Shown here: in pieces, positions 24,097 to 37,000 of the stretch
Layout: the number at the start of each line of letters is the position of its first letter
Position numbering within the stretch: position 1 is the stretch's first letter
From: Antilocapra americana
Taxonomy: Eukaryota; Chordata; Mammalia; Artiodactyla; Antilocapridae
Reading direction: 5' to 3'
Assembly: GCA_007570785.1 (NCBI GenBank)
Contig: ML662442.1
Span: 62,707,392-62,771,391 of the forward strand
Length of the DNA stretch: 64,000 nt
Made by a program: the position numbers and the translations under genes
Notes under the pieces: generated by a model
The model's database searches: none
The model's input: the letters and a program-made list of their open reading frames with translations, nothing else
What the model was told of the DNA's origin: nothing

Positions 24097-25975
24097 TCAG
24101 TTCTCAGTTCAGAGCTCAGTCATGTCTGACTCTTTGCAATCCCATGGACTGCAGCACACCAGGCTTTCCTGTCCATCACCAACTCCCAGAGCTTACTCAA
24201 ACTCATGTCTATCGAGTCAGTGATGTCATCCAACCATCTCATCTTCTGCTGTCCCCTTCTTCTCCCACCTTCAATCTTTCCCAGCATCAGGGTCTTTTCA
24301 AATGAGTCCATTCTTCATATCAGGTAGCCAAAGTATTGGAGTTTCAGCTTCAGCATCAGTCCTTCCAATGAATATTCAGGACTGACCTCCTTTAGGATGG
24401 ACTGGTTGACCTCCTTGCAGTCCAAGTGACTCTCAAGAGTCTTCTCCAACACCAAAGTTCAGAAGCATCAATTCTTCGGCTCTCAGCTTTCTTTATAGCC
24501 CAACTCTCACATCCATACATGACTACTGGAAAAACCATAGCTTTGACTATATGCACCTTTGCTGGCGAAGTAATGTCTCTGGCTTTTAATATGCTGTCTA
24601 GGTTGGTCATAGCTTTTCTTCCAAGGAGTAAGCATCTTTTAATTTCATGGCTGCAGTCACCATCTGCAGGGATTTTTGAGCCCAGGAAAATAGTCTCTCA
24701 CTGTTTCCATTGTTTCCCCATCTATTTGCCATGAAATGATGGGACCAGAGGCCATGATCTTAGTTTTCTGAATGATGAGCTTTAAGCCAACTTTTTCACT
24801 CTCCTCTTTCATCAAGAAGCTCTTTAGTTCTTCGTTTTCTGCCATAAGGGAGGTGTCATCTGCATATCTGAGGTTATTGGTATTTCTCCTGGCAATCTTG
24901 ATTCCAATTTGTTCTTCACCCAGCCCAGCATTTCTCATGATGTACTCTGCATATAAGTTAAATAAGTAGAGTGAAAATATACAGCCTTGACATACTCCTT
25001 TCCTGATTTGGAACCAGTCTCTTGTTCCATGTTCAGTTCTAACTGTTGCTTCTTGACCTGCGAACAGATTTCTCAGGAGGCAGGTCAGGTGGTCTAGTAT
25101 TCCCATGTCTTTAAGAATTCTCCAGTTTGTTGTGATCCACAGTCAAAGGCTTTGGCATAGTCAATAAAGCAGATGTTTTTCTGGAAATCTTGTGCTTTTT
25201 TGATGATCCAACAGACGTTGGCAATTTGTCTCTGGTTCCTCTGCCTTTTCTAAATCCAACTTGAACATCTGAAAATTCATGGTTCATATACTGTTGAAGC
25301 CTGGCTTGGAGAATTTTGAGCATTACTTTGCTAGTGTGTGAGATGAGTACATTTGTGTGGTAGTTTGAACATCCTTTGGCATTGCCTTTCTTTGGGACTG
25401 GAATGAAAACTGACCTTTTCCAGTCCTGTGACCACTGCTGGCATAGAGTGCAGCATTTTTACAGCATCATCTTGAAACAGCTCAACTGGAATCCCATCAC
25501 CTCCGCTAGCTTTTGTCACTCTTGCCATCTCCTGTTTGACCACTTCCAATTTGCCTTGATTCATGGACCTAGCATTCCAGATTCCTATGCAATATTGCTC
25601 TTTCCAGCATCAGACTTCACTTCCATCTCCAGTCACATCCACAACTTGGTGTTGTTTTTCCCTTGGCTCCGTCTCTTCATTCTTTCTGGAGTTATGTCTC
25701 CACTGATCTCCAGTAGCATACTGGGCCAACTGACCCGGGGAGTTCATCTTTCAGTGTCCTATCTTTTTTCCTTTTCATACTGTTCATGGGGTTCTCAAGA
25801 CAAGAACACTGAAGTGGTTTGCCATTCCCTTCTCTTGCGGACCACATTCTGTCAGAACTCCCCACTATGACCTGTTCATCTTGGGTGGCCCCACACAGCC
25901 CAGCTCATAGTATCATTGAGTTAGACAAGGCTGTGGTCTATGTGATCGGGCACATCATAATCTCTTGATAACTCA
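24097..25975 (-). mobile_element. BovB (RTE) LINE, about 1.9 kb, with reverse-transcriptase remnant
   Basis: The longest BovB in the window. On the minus strand the frame 24657-25106 carries RYADDTSLMAENEELKS, the YADD catalytic motif of reverse transcriptase, followed by [19 protein letters not shown]; a later frame gives [19 protein letters not shown]. The 3' terminus is at 24097. Frameshifts separate the pieces and the endonuclease domain is absent, so it is not autonomous. Confidence 0.9.
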
Positions 25976-25984
25976 ATGGTTCCT

Positions 25985-26995
25985 TCTTTTCAGTCTTTTT
26001 CCTGGTTCCTTCTCCTTTTTTTCACCTCTAATATTGGGTAGCTCAAAGGCTTACCTCTTGGTGATTTTGTCTACTACACGCGCACTCATTCCCTTGGCAA
26101 TCTCATGCAAGTTCATGGTTCAATGCCATTTGCAAGCCAGTAAATCCAACCCAGACCTCTCTCCTGAACTTCAGCACAAATAACTGCCTACTGGACATTT
26201 TCACTTGGATGTCCAAAAGGCACCTCCCATTCAACACATTCACAAAGGACTACTGAATCCTTCCTCCCTTGAAGTGCCTGAATTCACCTTCCCTATTGAT
26301 GTTGTTGGAAACTGCATTCTTCCTACTGCTCACATCAAAAATCTTGTGCTTATTCTTGATTGAAAACGCACTCTCTCATACTAGAAACCCTGTAGGCTCT
26401 ACCTTCACAATATATGCAGAATCTGATCACTTCTCACTCCATAGCTACTGCCCTTACCAGCAGTGCCCTGATTCACTCTCAACATGTTTTTATTTGATCG
26501 AATTATGGTCACCCTGATATAAGGCCCTCCAAGGTCTCACTCCCCAGCCTACTTCAATGCTCCCCTCACTACTTTCAGGGGCTCTCATTACATTCCAGCC
26601 ATGATGGCATCCTTGCTAATCTTTGGTGAATTAGGCACATTTCTGCCTTTGGACCTTTTTCCTGGTTATTCCCTGTCTGGGATGCTTTCTTCCAAATAGC
26701 CATGTGGCAAATTCCTCACATCTTTTTAGTCTTGGCTCAGTTTCTAAAATGTTCAGCAAGACCCCCCGTTTACTACTGGAACGAGCCTATTCCTCCATTA
26801 ATCATCATATTTACCCTGCTCTTCATTTTTCTGTCTCTATTGTACTTACAACCTTTCAACATACTATTTAATTTTATTTATAATCATCCCTTTGATCAGC
26901 AGAGGACAGGTTCCAGGACTCTGGAAGATAGCAAAATTCATAAATGCTCAAGTATCATACATTATGTAAAACAGTGCAGTATTTGCATATAACCT
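25985..26995 (+). repeat. L2 LINE relic
   Basis: AACCCAGACCTCTCTCCTGA, ACTGCCTACTGGACATTTTC and TCACTTGGATGTCCAAAAGG follow the L2 order. It is heavily decayed. Confidence 0.65.
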
Positions 26996-27184
26996 ATGTA
27001 TAGCCTCCCATATATTGCGTTGTCTCTACAACACATAATACCTTCTACAATGTAAATGCTACGTAAATATCAATAGCTGCCAAAGTATGGCAAATTTTCA
27101 AGTTTTGCTTTTTGAAATTTTCTGGATTCATTTTTTCCCAAATATTTTTGACCCACAGAACCTCTGGATTTGGAGGGCTGACTG

Positions 27185-27335
27185 TATGTATTAATTCATT
27201 TGTCTCCTTTCATTAGAATGGAAGCACCTCGAGAGCAGAGCTCTTCTCACTTGATGTACCTCAAGGGTAGACCCTGCCTGGCACATATATGTAGGTACTC
27301 AGCAAATACCTGAGTACTGTTGAATGAAGAAACAA
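27185..27335 (+). repeat. L2 LINE 3' end
   Basis: CTGCCTGGCACATATATGTA, then CTCAGCAAATACCTGAGTAC and TTGAATGAAG, is the characteristic L2 3' end. Confidence 0.65.
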
Positions 27336-28063
27336 ACACGTATGTACTAAAGACAGAGGTCATTATGTCCCTCTTTATTATTTCCCGGTTCAGTCTTCTT
27401 CTTATGATCCTTCCGCTTGAAACAGACATTGACAAAACACTTAACTGTGGCTCAGAAACCACTCCATCCCTCCACTCGACAAGGATAAAAGCAGACTAAC
27501 AGACTGAACATAAAAACCCTGGCATTAATCACTATTTACAATTTTCACAGTGATCCGAGCGATCCATGCTGTTCTTACCTAGTTGTCTTGCAGATACCTG
27601 GCAGAGTCTTAACCTGTTACCACGAACTCAGGTTCACTCTCGAAACTTCCCACAGTTGAGCTGCAAAGGAATTCCTGACCAACAGTGCCACCTACTGATC
27701 AATAGGTGAGAAATCAGGACAACGAGGTACAAAGTACAATCCAGTCTAACTTGAAAAGTAGGAAAAGATAGGAATGAAAAATCTCATCAAGTCAGTAAAA
27801 TAAACTGCTTTTCCTAAAGAGTGCTAGCCAGGAGTTTACTCTGAATTATACAACAGTAGTAAGTAAATATTGTTCAATTGTAAAGAATCATAATAACCCT
27901 CTTCAGAGAAGAGGAAACATCACCAAAATATTAACAGGGGAACTAGTTTTCTACAAATAACAGCAAATTTTCACCAGTGACTTAAGAGTTATGATATTTG
28001 AGATGCAAAGCAAATACAATTGTTGTTTTAATTTCCCCTCACGTACAAATAAAAGCTAACCTA
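27336..28063. other. Intergenic, nothing recognised
   Basis: No repeat or exon called. Confidence 0.5.
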
Positions 28064-28243
28064 AGGAATTTTCTGTGGTGCAGTAGTTAAAAGAGTCTGC
28101 CTTCCAATGCAGGGGGTGTGGATTCAATCCCTGGCTGGGCAGCTAAGATCCCACATGCCTTGAGGCTAAAAAACCAACACATAAAATAGAAGAAATATTG
28201 TAACAAATTCAAGAAAGACTTTAAAAAAAAAACAAAGAAAATC
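28064..28243 (+). repeat. CHR-type SINE with A-rich tail
   Basis: GGTGCAGTAGTTAAAAGAGT, then CCAATGCAGGGGGTGTGGAT and AAGATCCCACATGCC; the tail ends in an A-run. Confidence 0.75.
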
Positions 28244-28364
28244 TAATCTAACTTGAGATTTTCAATTCACTAGAAAAAAAATGACAGAAAAAGCATTTGA
28301 GATAATGCCAGAGCAGTTATATTTGAGGCTATACACTATACTCATGTTTTGGAGGGGATAGGTC

Positions 28365-28447
28365 TTATTTTCCTGGCCAGGGATTGAAACTGTGACCTCT
28401 GCACTTGAAGTGCAAAGTCTTAACCACTAGACCATGAGGGAAGTCCC
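28365..28447 (-). repeat. CHR-type SINE fragment, antisense
   Basis: TCTTAACCACTAGACCATGA followed by GGGAAGTCCC is the reverse complement of the CHR head. Confidence 0.7.
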
Positions 28448-28813
28448 TGAGGCTATATGTTATAAAGTTTCTCCTCTTTAAAAGTGTAGACAGACATTTT
28501 CTTGGTTATTTAAATGCAGTGTTGTTCAGTGTCAGTGAACACAGGTCATGGATTCTAAGAAGGGCTCAAAAAATAAAATGGCATTTTCATATTTATTTAC
28601 CAATATCTGGTACTTCATTATCAAGTCTCTTCTGTCTCCTGGTTTCCTGCCACTAGTATTTGTGATGACGATTGGCTGACATACGCTCTAGGAAGTCATT
28701 TATTTAAATCATTTATTCACTCCTAACTTACATTCTGAGCACTTGATTTTGCTTTTATATTGTCTTCATTAAACAAAAATGTTAATAAAACATTTCACTG
28801 AGAAATTAATATT

Positions 28814-29325
28814 TGTTGTTGTTGTTCAGTCGCCAAGTCATATCTGACTCTTTTGCAACCCCATGGACAACATCATACCAGGCTCTGCTCCCTTGTCCTC
28901 CACTATCTCCTGGAGTTTGCTCAAATTCATGTCCAATGAGTCAGTGAAGCTATCTAACTATCTCATTCTCTGCCACTCACTTCTCCTTTTGCCTTCAATC
29001 TTTCCCAGCATCGGGGTCTTTTCCAATGAATCAGTTCTTTGCATCAAGTAGCCAAAGTGTTAGAGCTTCAGCTTCAGCATCAATCCTTCAAATCAATATT
29101 CAGGGTTGATTTCCTTTACGACCGACTGGTTTGATCTTGCAATCCAATGGATCCTCAAGAGTCTCCTTCAGTACCACAGTTCAAGAGTATCAATTCTTTG
29201 AAACTCAGTCTTCTTATGGACCAACTTCCACATCCGTACATGATTACTGGAAAAACCATAGCTTTGACTCTAAGAATCTTCGTCAACAAAGTGATGTCTT
29301 TGCTTTTTAATACACTGTATAGGGT
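28814..29325 (-). mobile_element. BovB LINE 3' fragment
   Basis: Antisense BovB from the (GTT)n terminus at 28814 through CATCGGGGTCTTTTCC to ATGTCTTTGCTTTTTAATAC. It sits just downstream of the ARHGAP18 3' end. Confidence 0.85.
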
Positions 29326-29809
29326 TACACTGTCAAAAATCAGAAAGAGAATAACACAATGTATTTTGAAAAAACCCTACAGAAATTTCCTAAGGAAAAA
29401 CCTAAGGAAGGAAACAAGTTTATACCTCCCATGTGTCTTTCCCACTTTGAAAATTACACAGGAGCAGTAAATAGTAGAAATAAAAGAGTAGAAGTGCCTT
29501 TCAACAAAAACAAAAATAGCCCATTATTATACTCATGAACAGATCAGGTTAAATGTAATAAACTCCAAGAGAAGATAATTTAGAAAAATGCATTTAATTA
29601 TAAAAATTTTTTAAATAAAAAAGCAATGGCACAAATCATCACAAAGGTATTTAAGTGATCATATCCACAGGCTGCTCTTAATTAAAAATTTCTGACTGTT
29701 CTCATTAGCAGCATTTTGCCCTCCTAATTAGAGTGACATCAAGAGCTTCTGAGAATGCGCAATGTTTCCTAAAGTCCTACTAAAAAGTATCATAAACACA
29801 GTTTGTGTA
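29326..29809. other. Sequence downstream of ARHGAP18, nothing recognised
   Basis: A/T-rich, without recognised repeats. Confidence 0.45.
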
Positions 29810-29827
29810 ACATTCATGTACATCACT

Positions 29828-29833
29828 TTTATT
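29828..29833 (-). terminator. Candidate distal poly(A) signal for ARHGAP18
   Basis: An AATAAA hexamer lies on the minus strand about 1.16 kb after the stop codon, followed within 40 bases by a TG/T-rich stretch resembling a downstream element. Confidence 0.4.
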
Positions 29834-30274
29834 CACTACACTCTAAACTCATAAAATATGGAATATTTCTCTCTCACTTCATTCCTCTTATTTACAGTAC
29901 GGAGGCTCATCTCTTATCATAATATGGTTTGTGAATTAAAATCTCTGGGAATGGTCTTTCCACAGCATCTTAATAAATTTGCTCTGATTAAAATAAGTGT
30001 ACAAACAAAGGCTTGTTCATCTGATGGTGTTATACTCAGAAGAGTAATTCTTCCTGAGACTCATTTATGAGTTAAAAAAAAAAAAATCCCTCTTTCAGCA
30101 GAATACATTCTCAACAATGACTGGATCACACTACCGCAAGTATTTGTACTGCTAATACAACAACAGGTAAAGCCAGCTACGGCTTTTTAAATTTCATTTA
30201 GGAGACTACAGCATACACGAAGTGATCTTCCACTCTCTCATTATCCATAATCCAGTTATTCCACATGGATATAT

Positions 30275-30284
30275 TTTATTTATT
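30275..30284 (-). terminator. Candidate proximal poly(A) signal for ARHGAP18
   Basis: Two overlapping AATAAA hexamers are present on the minus strand, about 705 bases after the stop codon. The sequence just downstream on that strand is moderately GU/purine-rich. Confidence 0.4.
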
Positions 30285-30988
30285 CTGAGTACGTAAGTCT
30301 TAAACAGTGCAGTAATAATTGGCAGTTTCTGACAGTTCTACTTTCTTGATATTGGATACAGTTCTGAGCACATATGTCAGCTGAACTGAAAAAAAAAAAT
30401 GCAAGTCTCTTCATGTGATACAGCAGTAAGAAGTGGGATGCCATTGTCTGAACAAATGACTCAAAGAGATGAATATTACTGTACAATAGAGACAGAGATA
30501 TTGCTGAACTCAGTCTGTTTCCAGAGGTACTATCTTCACATCTTGCCATACCTGATCCTGGTTACCTTTCCGCTTGAAAAACAAACCCATCTGGAGGAAG
30601 GAAGGAAGGTGTCATGAGGAGAGAAAGGTGAAAATGCACATTATTACTGTATACATCATTTTAGAACAGAAAAAGAAGGGGAAGAAAATATATTTTCATA
30701 TTAAAAAAGGATGTCACATCTGGACACATTCCACGGAGTGGATGAAAATAGCCTACAAGCTAATTAAGCTCCTTTCTTCTCACTCCAGAGATGTTTTCTA
30801 ATATGAATAATAATAATTAACATAATCTGGCAGCAGCACAAATCTAGAACTTTTTAAGGCTCAGTGTGTCACTATTCAAGAGTAGGGTATATCTGAATAA
30901 TTCGAGTCCCACCATTTATTTTATTTACACTCTTGACCCAGCAAGTATGATTAAGGGAGTCCTTATGTCTATCTTCAGCATAAATCTT

Positions 30989-31080
30989 CTATGATGGCTT
31001 TGACTTTATAACCCACTCAGCATTGGGGTTGAGTTGATATAAGTCCTTCATGTAAGTTTCGTCATCGAGGCAGCGTTCCC
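30989..31080 (-). CDS. ARHGAP18: ARHGAP18 terminal coding exon and stop codon
   Basis: The coding part of the last exon is 92 bp: two bases completing the split glycine codon, 29 codons ([20 protein letters not shown], then EWVIKSKPS) and TAG at 30989-30991 on the minus strand. The acceptor is TTCTAG. The last residue is serine, whereas I recall leucine in human, a small lineage difference. It was too short to be called by length alone. Confidence 0.93.
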
Positions 31081-34000
31081 CTAGAAAAGAGATGTTACAT
31101 CAGGTTAATACAGTGAGTGGGCAGATAGAGAGGCAATTTTAAATTTAAGCCTCATGGTTTAACTCTGGAGTCTTACACTTTGAAATAATTATCATTTTTT
31201 CCCACGTCCCATAATATTAAAGGCTCGGGCCAACAATGGAAAAATTGAATAGTCCTTCTCCAAATGCACAGGTTTCAAATGAAGTTAGGAAGGTGAAAAT
31301 ACTGTCTGTGATGGACTTTTAAATAGTTCCTTAAAAGTTTATTCACCTTTATTAAGTAAGAAACCATGCTTAATTCCCAATATCTAATAGCAAAATGCAC
31401 AATCAAATACACTAATACTTGATTAACACAGTTAACAATCCAGATTTCTAATGGAATTGTGATTTATTTAAATTTCTGAAGGAAACTTCATATTCTTGTA
31501 TTCAATATTTACTAAAATTTTTTGAGTCCTAGAAAAAAATTCTACAAAACTTAAAGTATTTTCAATGACTATTTTGAATTTATTTGTTGACAATTTCACT
31601 CTTACCATTTTAAGGATCAAAAAAAGAAGGAAGGTTTATTTTAAATTTTAATAAGAAGATGAGTACAACCCATTAATAGTTATCAGTGGGCAAATAAAAT
31701 ATGAGACATGGTCAAAACTAATCCATTTATCCTACTTCTATTTTATAAGGTACCAATGTGTGTATGTATACATATATGTATTATGTAGTAGGTAATCAAT
31801 AATAATGGGAAAATAACTTCTGCTTTCACTAAAAAACATCTAATACTATACCATATTAAAAGTATCATCTTGGTCTTAAATAAGCTCACTCCCTTTATTA
31901 AGATGTGCTATCAGTATATAAAAAAGAAAGAAGTTTTGAAAAAATTTATTAACCATTTTAGAAGTTATTCCTATTTTAGGGAATGTGCCTTTGGCTCAGG
32001 GTCCACATAGAAGGAGCTCTAAAGGAGCCAGAACAGAAAGACCAGACCATAAAAAAAAAAAAAAAAATCTCATCAACTATAATACTCATGAACTGTCTAC
32101 AGAGTGTTATCTTTCACTTCAAATTTCCTTTTCTCTCCCAAAGATATAAAAAACAACCACTGGCAATGTCAAATAAGCATACAGAATAAAAGATTAAAAG
32201 ACAATGTGCTTACCAATATTTCCTCCAATTTCATACAAAAAAACTTCCCCATTCTTGAGAGTCTGGGCAACTCCACTAGTAGGGACAAAACAAACTGATT
32301 AGTTGCATCATCAGACAGCTTGCAAGTAAATCACTTTAATGTGCTTGGGGGATTCTAGCTTGTATGGAAAATCCATAACTTAGACATACAGTAATTATCT
32401 ACACGTTTGTAATTTCCCATCTGTTAAATGTGCTGAACAGTAATAAAAATGTCACACCTGTAAATTAAAATAAACAAATGGAATCATACATCCAAAGGTG
32501 AAATAATAAATCAGTACCTAAATTTGTAAAGTTAAAAAGAAGAGTAACATTTTAGCTGTCCATAAAATTATTAATATGGTTATCTATTTTGCATAGGGGC
32601 CAAAAAGGTCCTCATGAAACTCTAAGAAGAAACGTTTGCACATTGCATTTATTCAATAGTATTTCTCACAGGCTTGCTGTGCTGACCACTCTAATAGGAT
32701 ACAAGGATACAAGATGAACATAAAGAACACAGCACAGTTCATAAGCCTCCCTGTGCTAACTGTCCCAATATGGGAGGTAAACGCTCTCAAAATAGAACCA
32801 AATACTCGTTACGATGACTTTACACGTAGAATGCATCTACAGGTTTACACTCTTCAAAGAATAAAGTCTCCAGAACATTAGGTTTAAACACAGTGGCAAA
32901 ATTAAGTGCTTTACAAAAATCTCTATTATCTGGAGAACTTGCCAAAATTCAGATGCAGAGCTCTAGAAAGTCTGACTTAATATGCCTAGGTCAAGGCCCA
33001 GAATCTGGTTTTTAAACACACTCTGGTAGACTCTGAGGCACAGAAGGGTTTGTGGACCACTGCGAGAGACACTGAGCACAAACTCCCCGGAACTGACAAG
33101 AGAAAACCAGGGCTGACTTTTACCCAAACCATTAGAAAGATGTGATACAGCAGAAGCTTTCCTAACCAACCATTTAATGGTTCCTCTAGTTGCCCAGCCC
33201 CATCTACTCTGCTGTCCGCAGCACCCTGACCACTCAGGGCTACTGGAGTTCTCATACTTACGATCCTCCCTGTTGAGCCATATCCTGACCAAGAGACAAC
33301 TCACTTTGCTTCTAAACTGGTGTATGCTTATTTTTGAAATTAAACAATTTAATAATTACATTTTCATTTTTAATATCGCATATAAACTGATAAACTGTAA
33401 TAAGAGTCATTGTTTTTATGAAAACCAAATGGAATGTTTTGGGAGACTAGGAAAAAAAAAATCTAGTCAGGTTATTGTTCTCAGATTGCTTCTCCAATAT
33501 TTATATTCTTATTTTACTTTAAAGAAACCTAAACTAGATTTCCTGGTATATATTAGCTTTCACTTAATACTAATCAACAAATCCATAATTAAAGAAAAGG
33601 CAACAGCTATTACCAAAGACTGGTGAATGAATGTATAATTTATTGCACATTTATTTTATTTGTCATTTGTGTGTTCTTGGCTTCAGTAGAGAAACAGGGG
33701 AGGAAAAGGATGGAGGGAAGTGGGGTTTCCCATTGTCTCTATACAAGTGGAAGGCAAAGAAGGAGGGCAGAGTCATGGAAGAAAAGATACGTATAAGTAT
33801 TTATTGAAAACATCACTTATTAGATGGCCCAGACAGTTAATACTATGTACTTCACGGTCATTTTCCTATTTAATTATCACACGGCTATAACATAAGTCCA
33901 CTTTTACAATGAGAAGCCTGAGACTTACAGAGATGATAAAAACTAGCCTAACATAAAATAGGAAAATCTGGTATTTGGATCCATATTATCTGGTTCCAGC

Positions 34001-37000
34001 ATCCCCAAGCATAAAAGAAAGGGCTGAGGACTGGGAGGAGAAAAGGCAAATGGACCAAGAAGTTTGCTAGACTTCCCTTTGGGTGGAGCAGGATGGGGAG
34101 AGGAGAGGGGGTAGAAGAAAGGATTCTGCTTTAGTGGGTAGCAAATGTTTGCTTAATAAACGCACCACAAGCAGTAAATCCAAATAGACAAAGGGCAATT
34201 GCCACAAAACTGGTACTTTCTTATAAGGGTTTGTCTACTATTATCCTACTCTACCCTAACTATAAAAGTCACTGTGGAGTGTATCATACAACTTCAGAGT
34301 CACACCTTGTATTACCTACAAGTAGAGGAACACAACTGCAGACTAAATTGAGCATCTGGGTCCTGCAAGTAAACACTGCATAAATTAAACTATGTCTAGC
34401 CTGGAAGAACTGCTTACATCTGAAGTCTGGCCAGATCTTCAGGTACACACTTGGGAGAGGATGAGAAGCCATTCCCAGTGGGAAGAATGCCATCTACTTG
34501 GTCAGCTCAGGGAAGAGAGAGGAAGTGGATTGATTTCCTCAAGGCAGAGAGAACTTTTAGGGAACAAAGACATCCAAGAAACTCCAACTGCTCCCAGAAC
34601 CTAATTCCCACTCCCAAATCCCAACTGGTCCAGGAATTAATCCTCCCAAAGTCCATCTACTCCCAGAGTCTACATCAGTGGTCCCCAGATCCATGATGAG
34701 CTCTTGGTCCCCAAACCAGTAAAGAGAGGGTTTAAGGACTTCCTTTGGGGATAAACCCCAGATTTAGAAGTCAGCTCCACCACCCAGGTGACATGTGACC
34801 TTGAAAGTCTCAAGTTTCCTTATCAGTAAAATGGAGGTAATGATAGTACTTCCCTCAGAGTGTGGTTAAGAGGGAAGTTTAAGCCCAGAATTACCAATAA
34901 GCCTCTCTTTTATTTCATCACCATCTGTTAACTACACAGGCTTCTGTCTTCTTCTAATTTACAAACCACAAGGGAAAACACTTTAAAATATTTTTTATAC
35001 CCTTTTCAACATCTAGCAGAGGGCCACAGAGAGCAAAGATGCATTAAATACATGCAGTTCTGTATTAAAACTGGAGAAGTTTTGACCGAAAACTTGAGTG
35101 AAAGAATGAAGAGATTAAATTCTATGGGAGATGAAATAAGTATAAAGAAGCTAAACAGCTAATGCCTCTGAGGTCTCTGTCTTTTTCTAGTTAGATTTGT
35201 TTATTTCAATAAATGGAAATGAGAAAGGGAAGTATTAAAATATAATTTTAGCTAAAAACAAGAATTTGAACACTGAAATATCCATACCCTGTTCGAACCT
35301 CCAAAATTCAAGAAAAGATATCTCAAACATGTCTCAAAAATTGTGTATCGGGGAGGGGATGTATGTATACTTGTGGCTGATTCACACTGTTTGTTGTATG
35401 GCAGAAACCAATACAACGGTGTAAAGCAATTATCCTCCAGCTTAAAAGGGATGCCGATGGCTTTCCAAAGACTTCTCCTGCCTCATCAGCCCCATAACAG
35501 AGGGGAAACCTTAGTGGTCTCTACTGAGGATGATGTGCTTTGTCCTGTGACTTCAGAACTCCATAGGCCAGTTGTCCCCTCTGAAATCTTTATACCTTCT
35601 GTCTTAAAATTTAAGCATTTTTTTGTATTCATATTTCATTGAAAATGTTGTATCTTTTGTTTTATTCCCACTGTATCCTAATTAGTGATTTTCCTAACAG
35701 ACCACACATAGTAATTTACCTCCAATCACCGTATTCTGGAAAGAATACTGAGTAGCGTCATGTGCCAAGTCCATTGCAGACACAGTGAAGGAATGCTCAG
35801 ACCTCCTGCCTGCAACAGGCTCAACTTGAACACAAACTACACGCAATGAACACGACTCATTCCAACAGTATTATTTTTAAGTTCCCTTTTCTCTTCTGCT
35901 AACAGTTTAAGCCCTTTACACCAGTCATCATTTAAAAAAAAAAAAAAAAGGGGGAAGAAAAAAGAAGGGAGGGAGAGACAGCAAGGGAGTGATACCATGG
36001 AATAATTAAAACAAAACAGGCCTCTACCTTTCTTGGCTGAGAAACCTGGCAAGTACATCACTGGCTTTGAGTTCTTCAGTTAGCTGTATTGCCATGGAAA
36101 CTTTCGAAAGATGGGGAGCTTGTACTCGAATCACTCCCTGAGGAACGTCAGCCTGCAAAGCAATAATGACACTGGAACAAAGCTGGCAGCTGCTGGAACG
36201 TGTAACTCTGTACAATGCATTATATGGTAAGTGTGCTTAACTACTATGCATTTTACTTCACTACATAAAAACCTTAACTACTGTATAATGTAATTTACTA
36301 AATTACATCAAACCTCAAATATCCTCCTAATGGTGATAGGGGAACTTTATAATGCCTGTGCAGTAATGCTTAATTATTTTTAAAGATGTAAAGAATGACA
36401 GCAATAACCATTACTGCCATATTAAGTGCTGATTTCTGAGTATTATCTACTGGAGGGTGCTTCTTCATGTAGCAATTTATGAAATTGAATCAGAATGAAG
36501 TTACTTTGTGGGCTATCGCAATGTATGCATTAAAAAAAAAATTTCCTGCACATTCACAAAACTTCACAAAAATTTTGTCCCTTAGAGTATTAAAATGAAC
36601 GAAACATACTTTTCCAATACATTTGTATTGTGTCAGCTCCTCATTCGGTTGATGAGCACACACTGTCACTGTACACTTGAACCTGAGATGACTCTGAACC
36701 TGGGCACACTTCTAAACCCTGTGCCCACAGATGTTAAGAACATTTTATGTATTTGGGAGCCTATCAAAGAAAGATTTTGAGGATTATAATATCAAAACAT
36801 CAACTATGTTATTCAAAATATCAGGCTTAATTAAGTCCTAATGGTTCTGCTAAAATAAATACTAACTTATTATGTTCTTGAACAGACCTTAGACCAAACA
36901 GCATGCACAAATTATGTTTAAACATAATGCTTTAAACACTAGAAACACTCTGTTTAATTCAACCAGAATTTACTAAGCATCTACTGAGTACCACATTGTG

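Larger units (their letters stand above)
29810..30988 (-). other. ARHGAP18: Probable ARHGAP18 3' UTR
   Basis: Below the stop codon about 1.2 kb carries no interspersed repeat I recognise, in contrast to the flanks (BovB ends at about 29325). This fits an exonic 3' UTR. Minus-strand AATAAA hexamers occur at 30915-30925, 30275-30284 and 29828-29833. The exact 3' end cannot be fixed without transcript data. Confidence 0.5.
32276..36027 (-). other. ARHGAP18 intron (3752 bp)
   Basis: It holds a MER5A relic, two MIR relics, a short L1 3' end and an A-run/purine-rich tract near its donor. The plus-strand 149-codon frame at 33177-33626 is low-complexity chance. Confidence 0.85.

Noticed and set aside
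24657..25106. Reverse-transcriptase-like frame as a retrovirus or group II intron
   Set aside because: Sequence and 3' terminus are those of the BovB RTE LINE; no LTRs, gag or intron structure are attached.
1..29800. Search for LAMA2 terminal exons expected from human synteny
   Set aside because: No laminin G-domain-like frame was seen on the plus strand; the human gap between the genes is larger than this region.
33177..33626. 149-codon plus-strand frame
   Set aside because: It is antisense intronic, overlaps the boundary of no repeat or exon, and has an A/T-driven composition with no recognisable motif.
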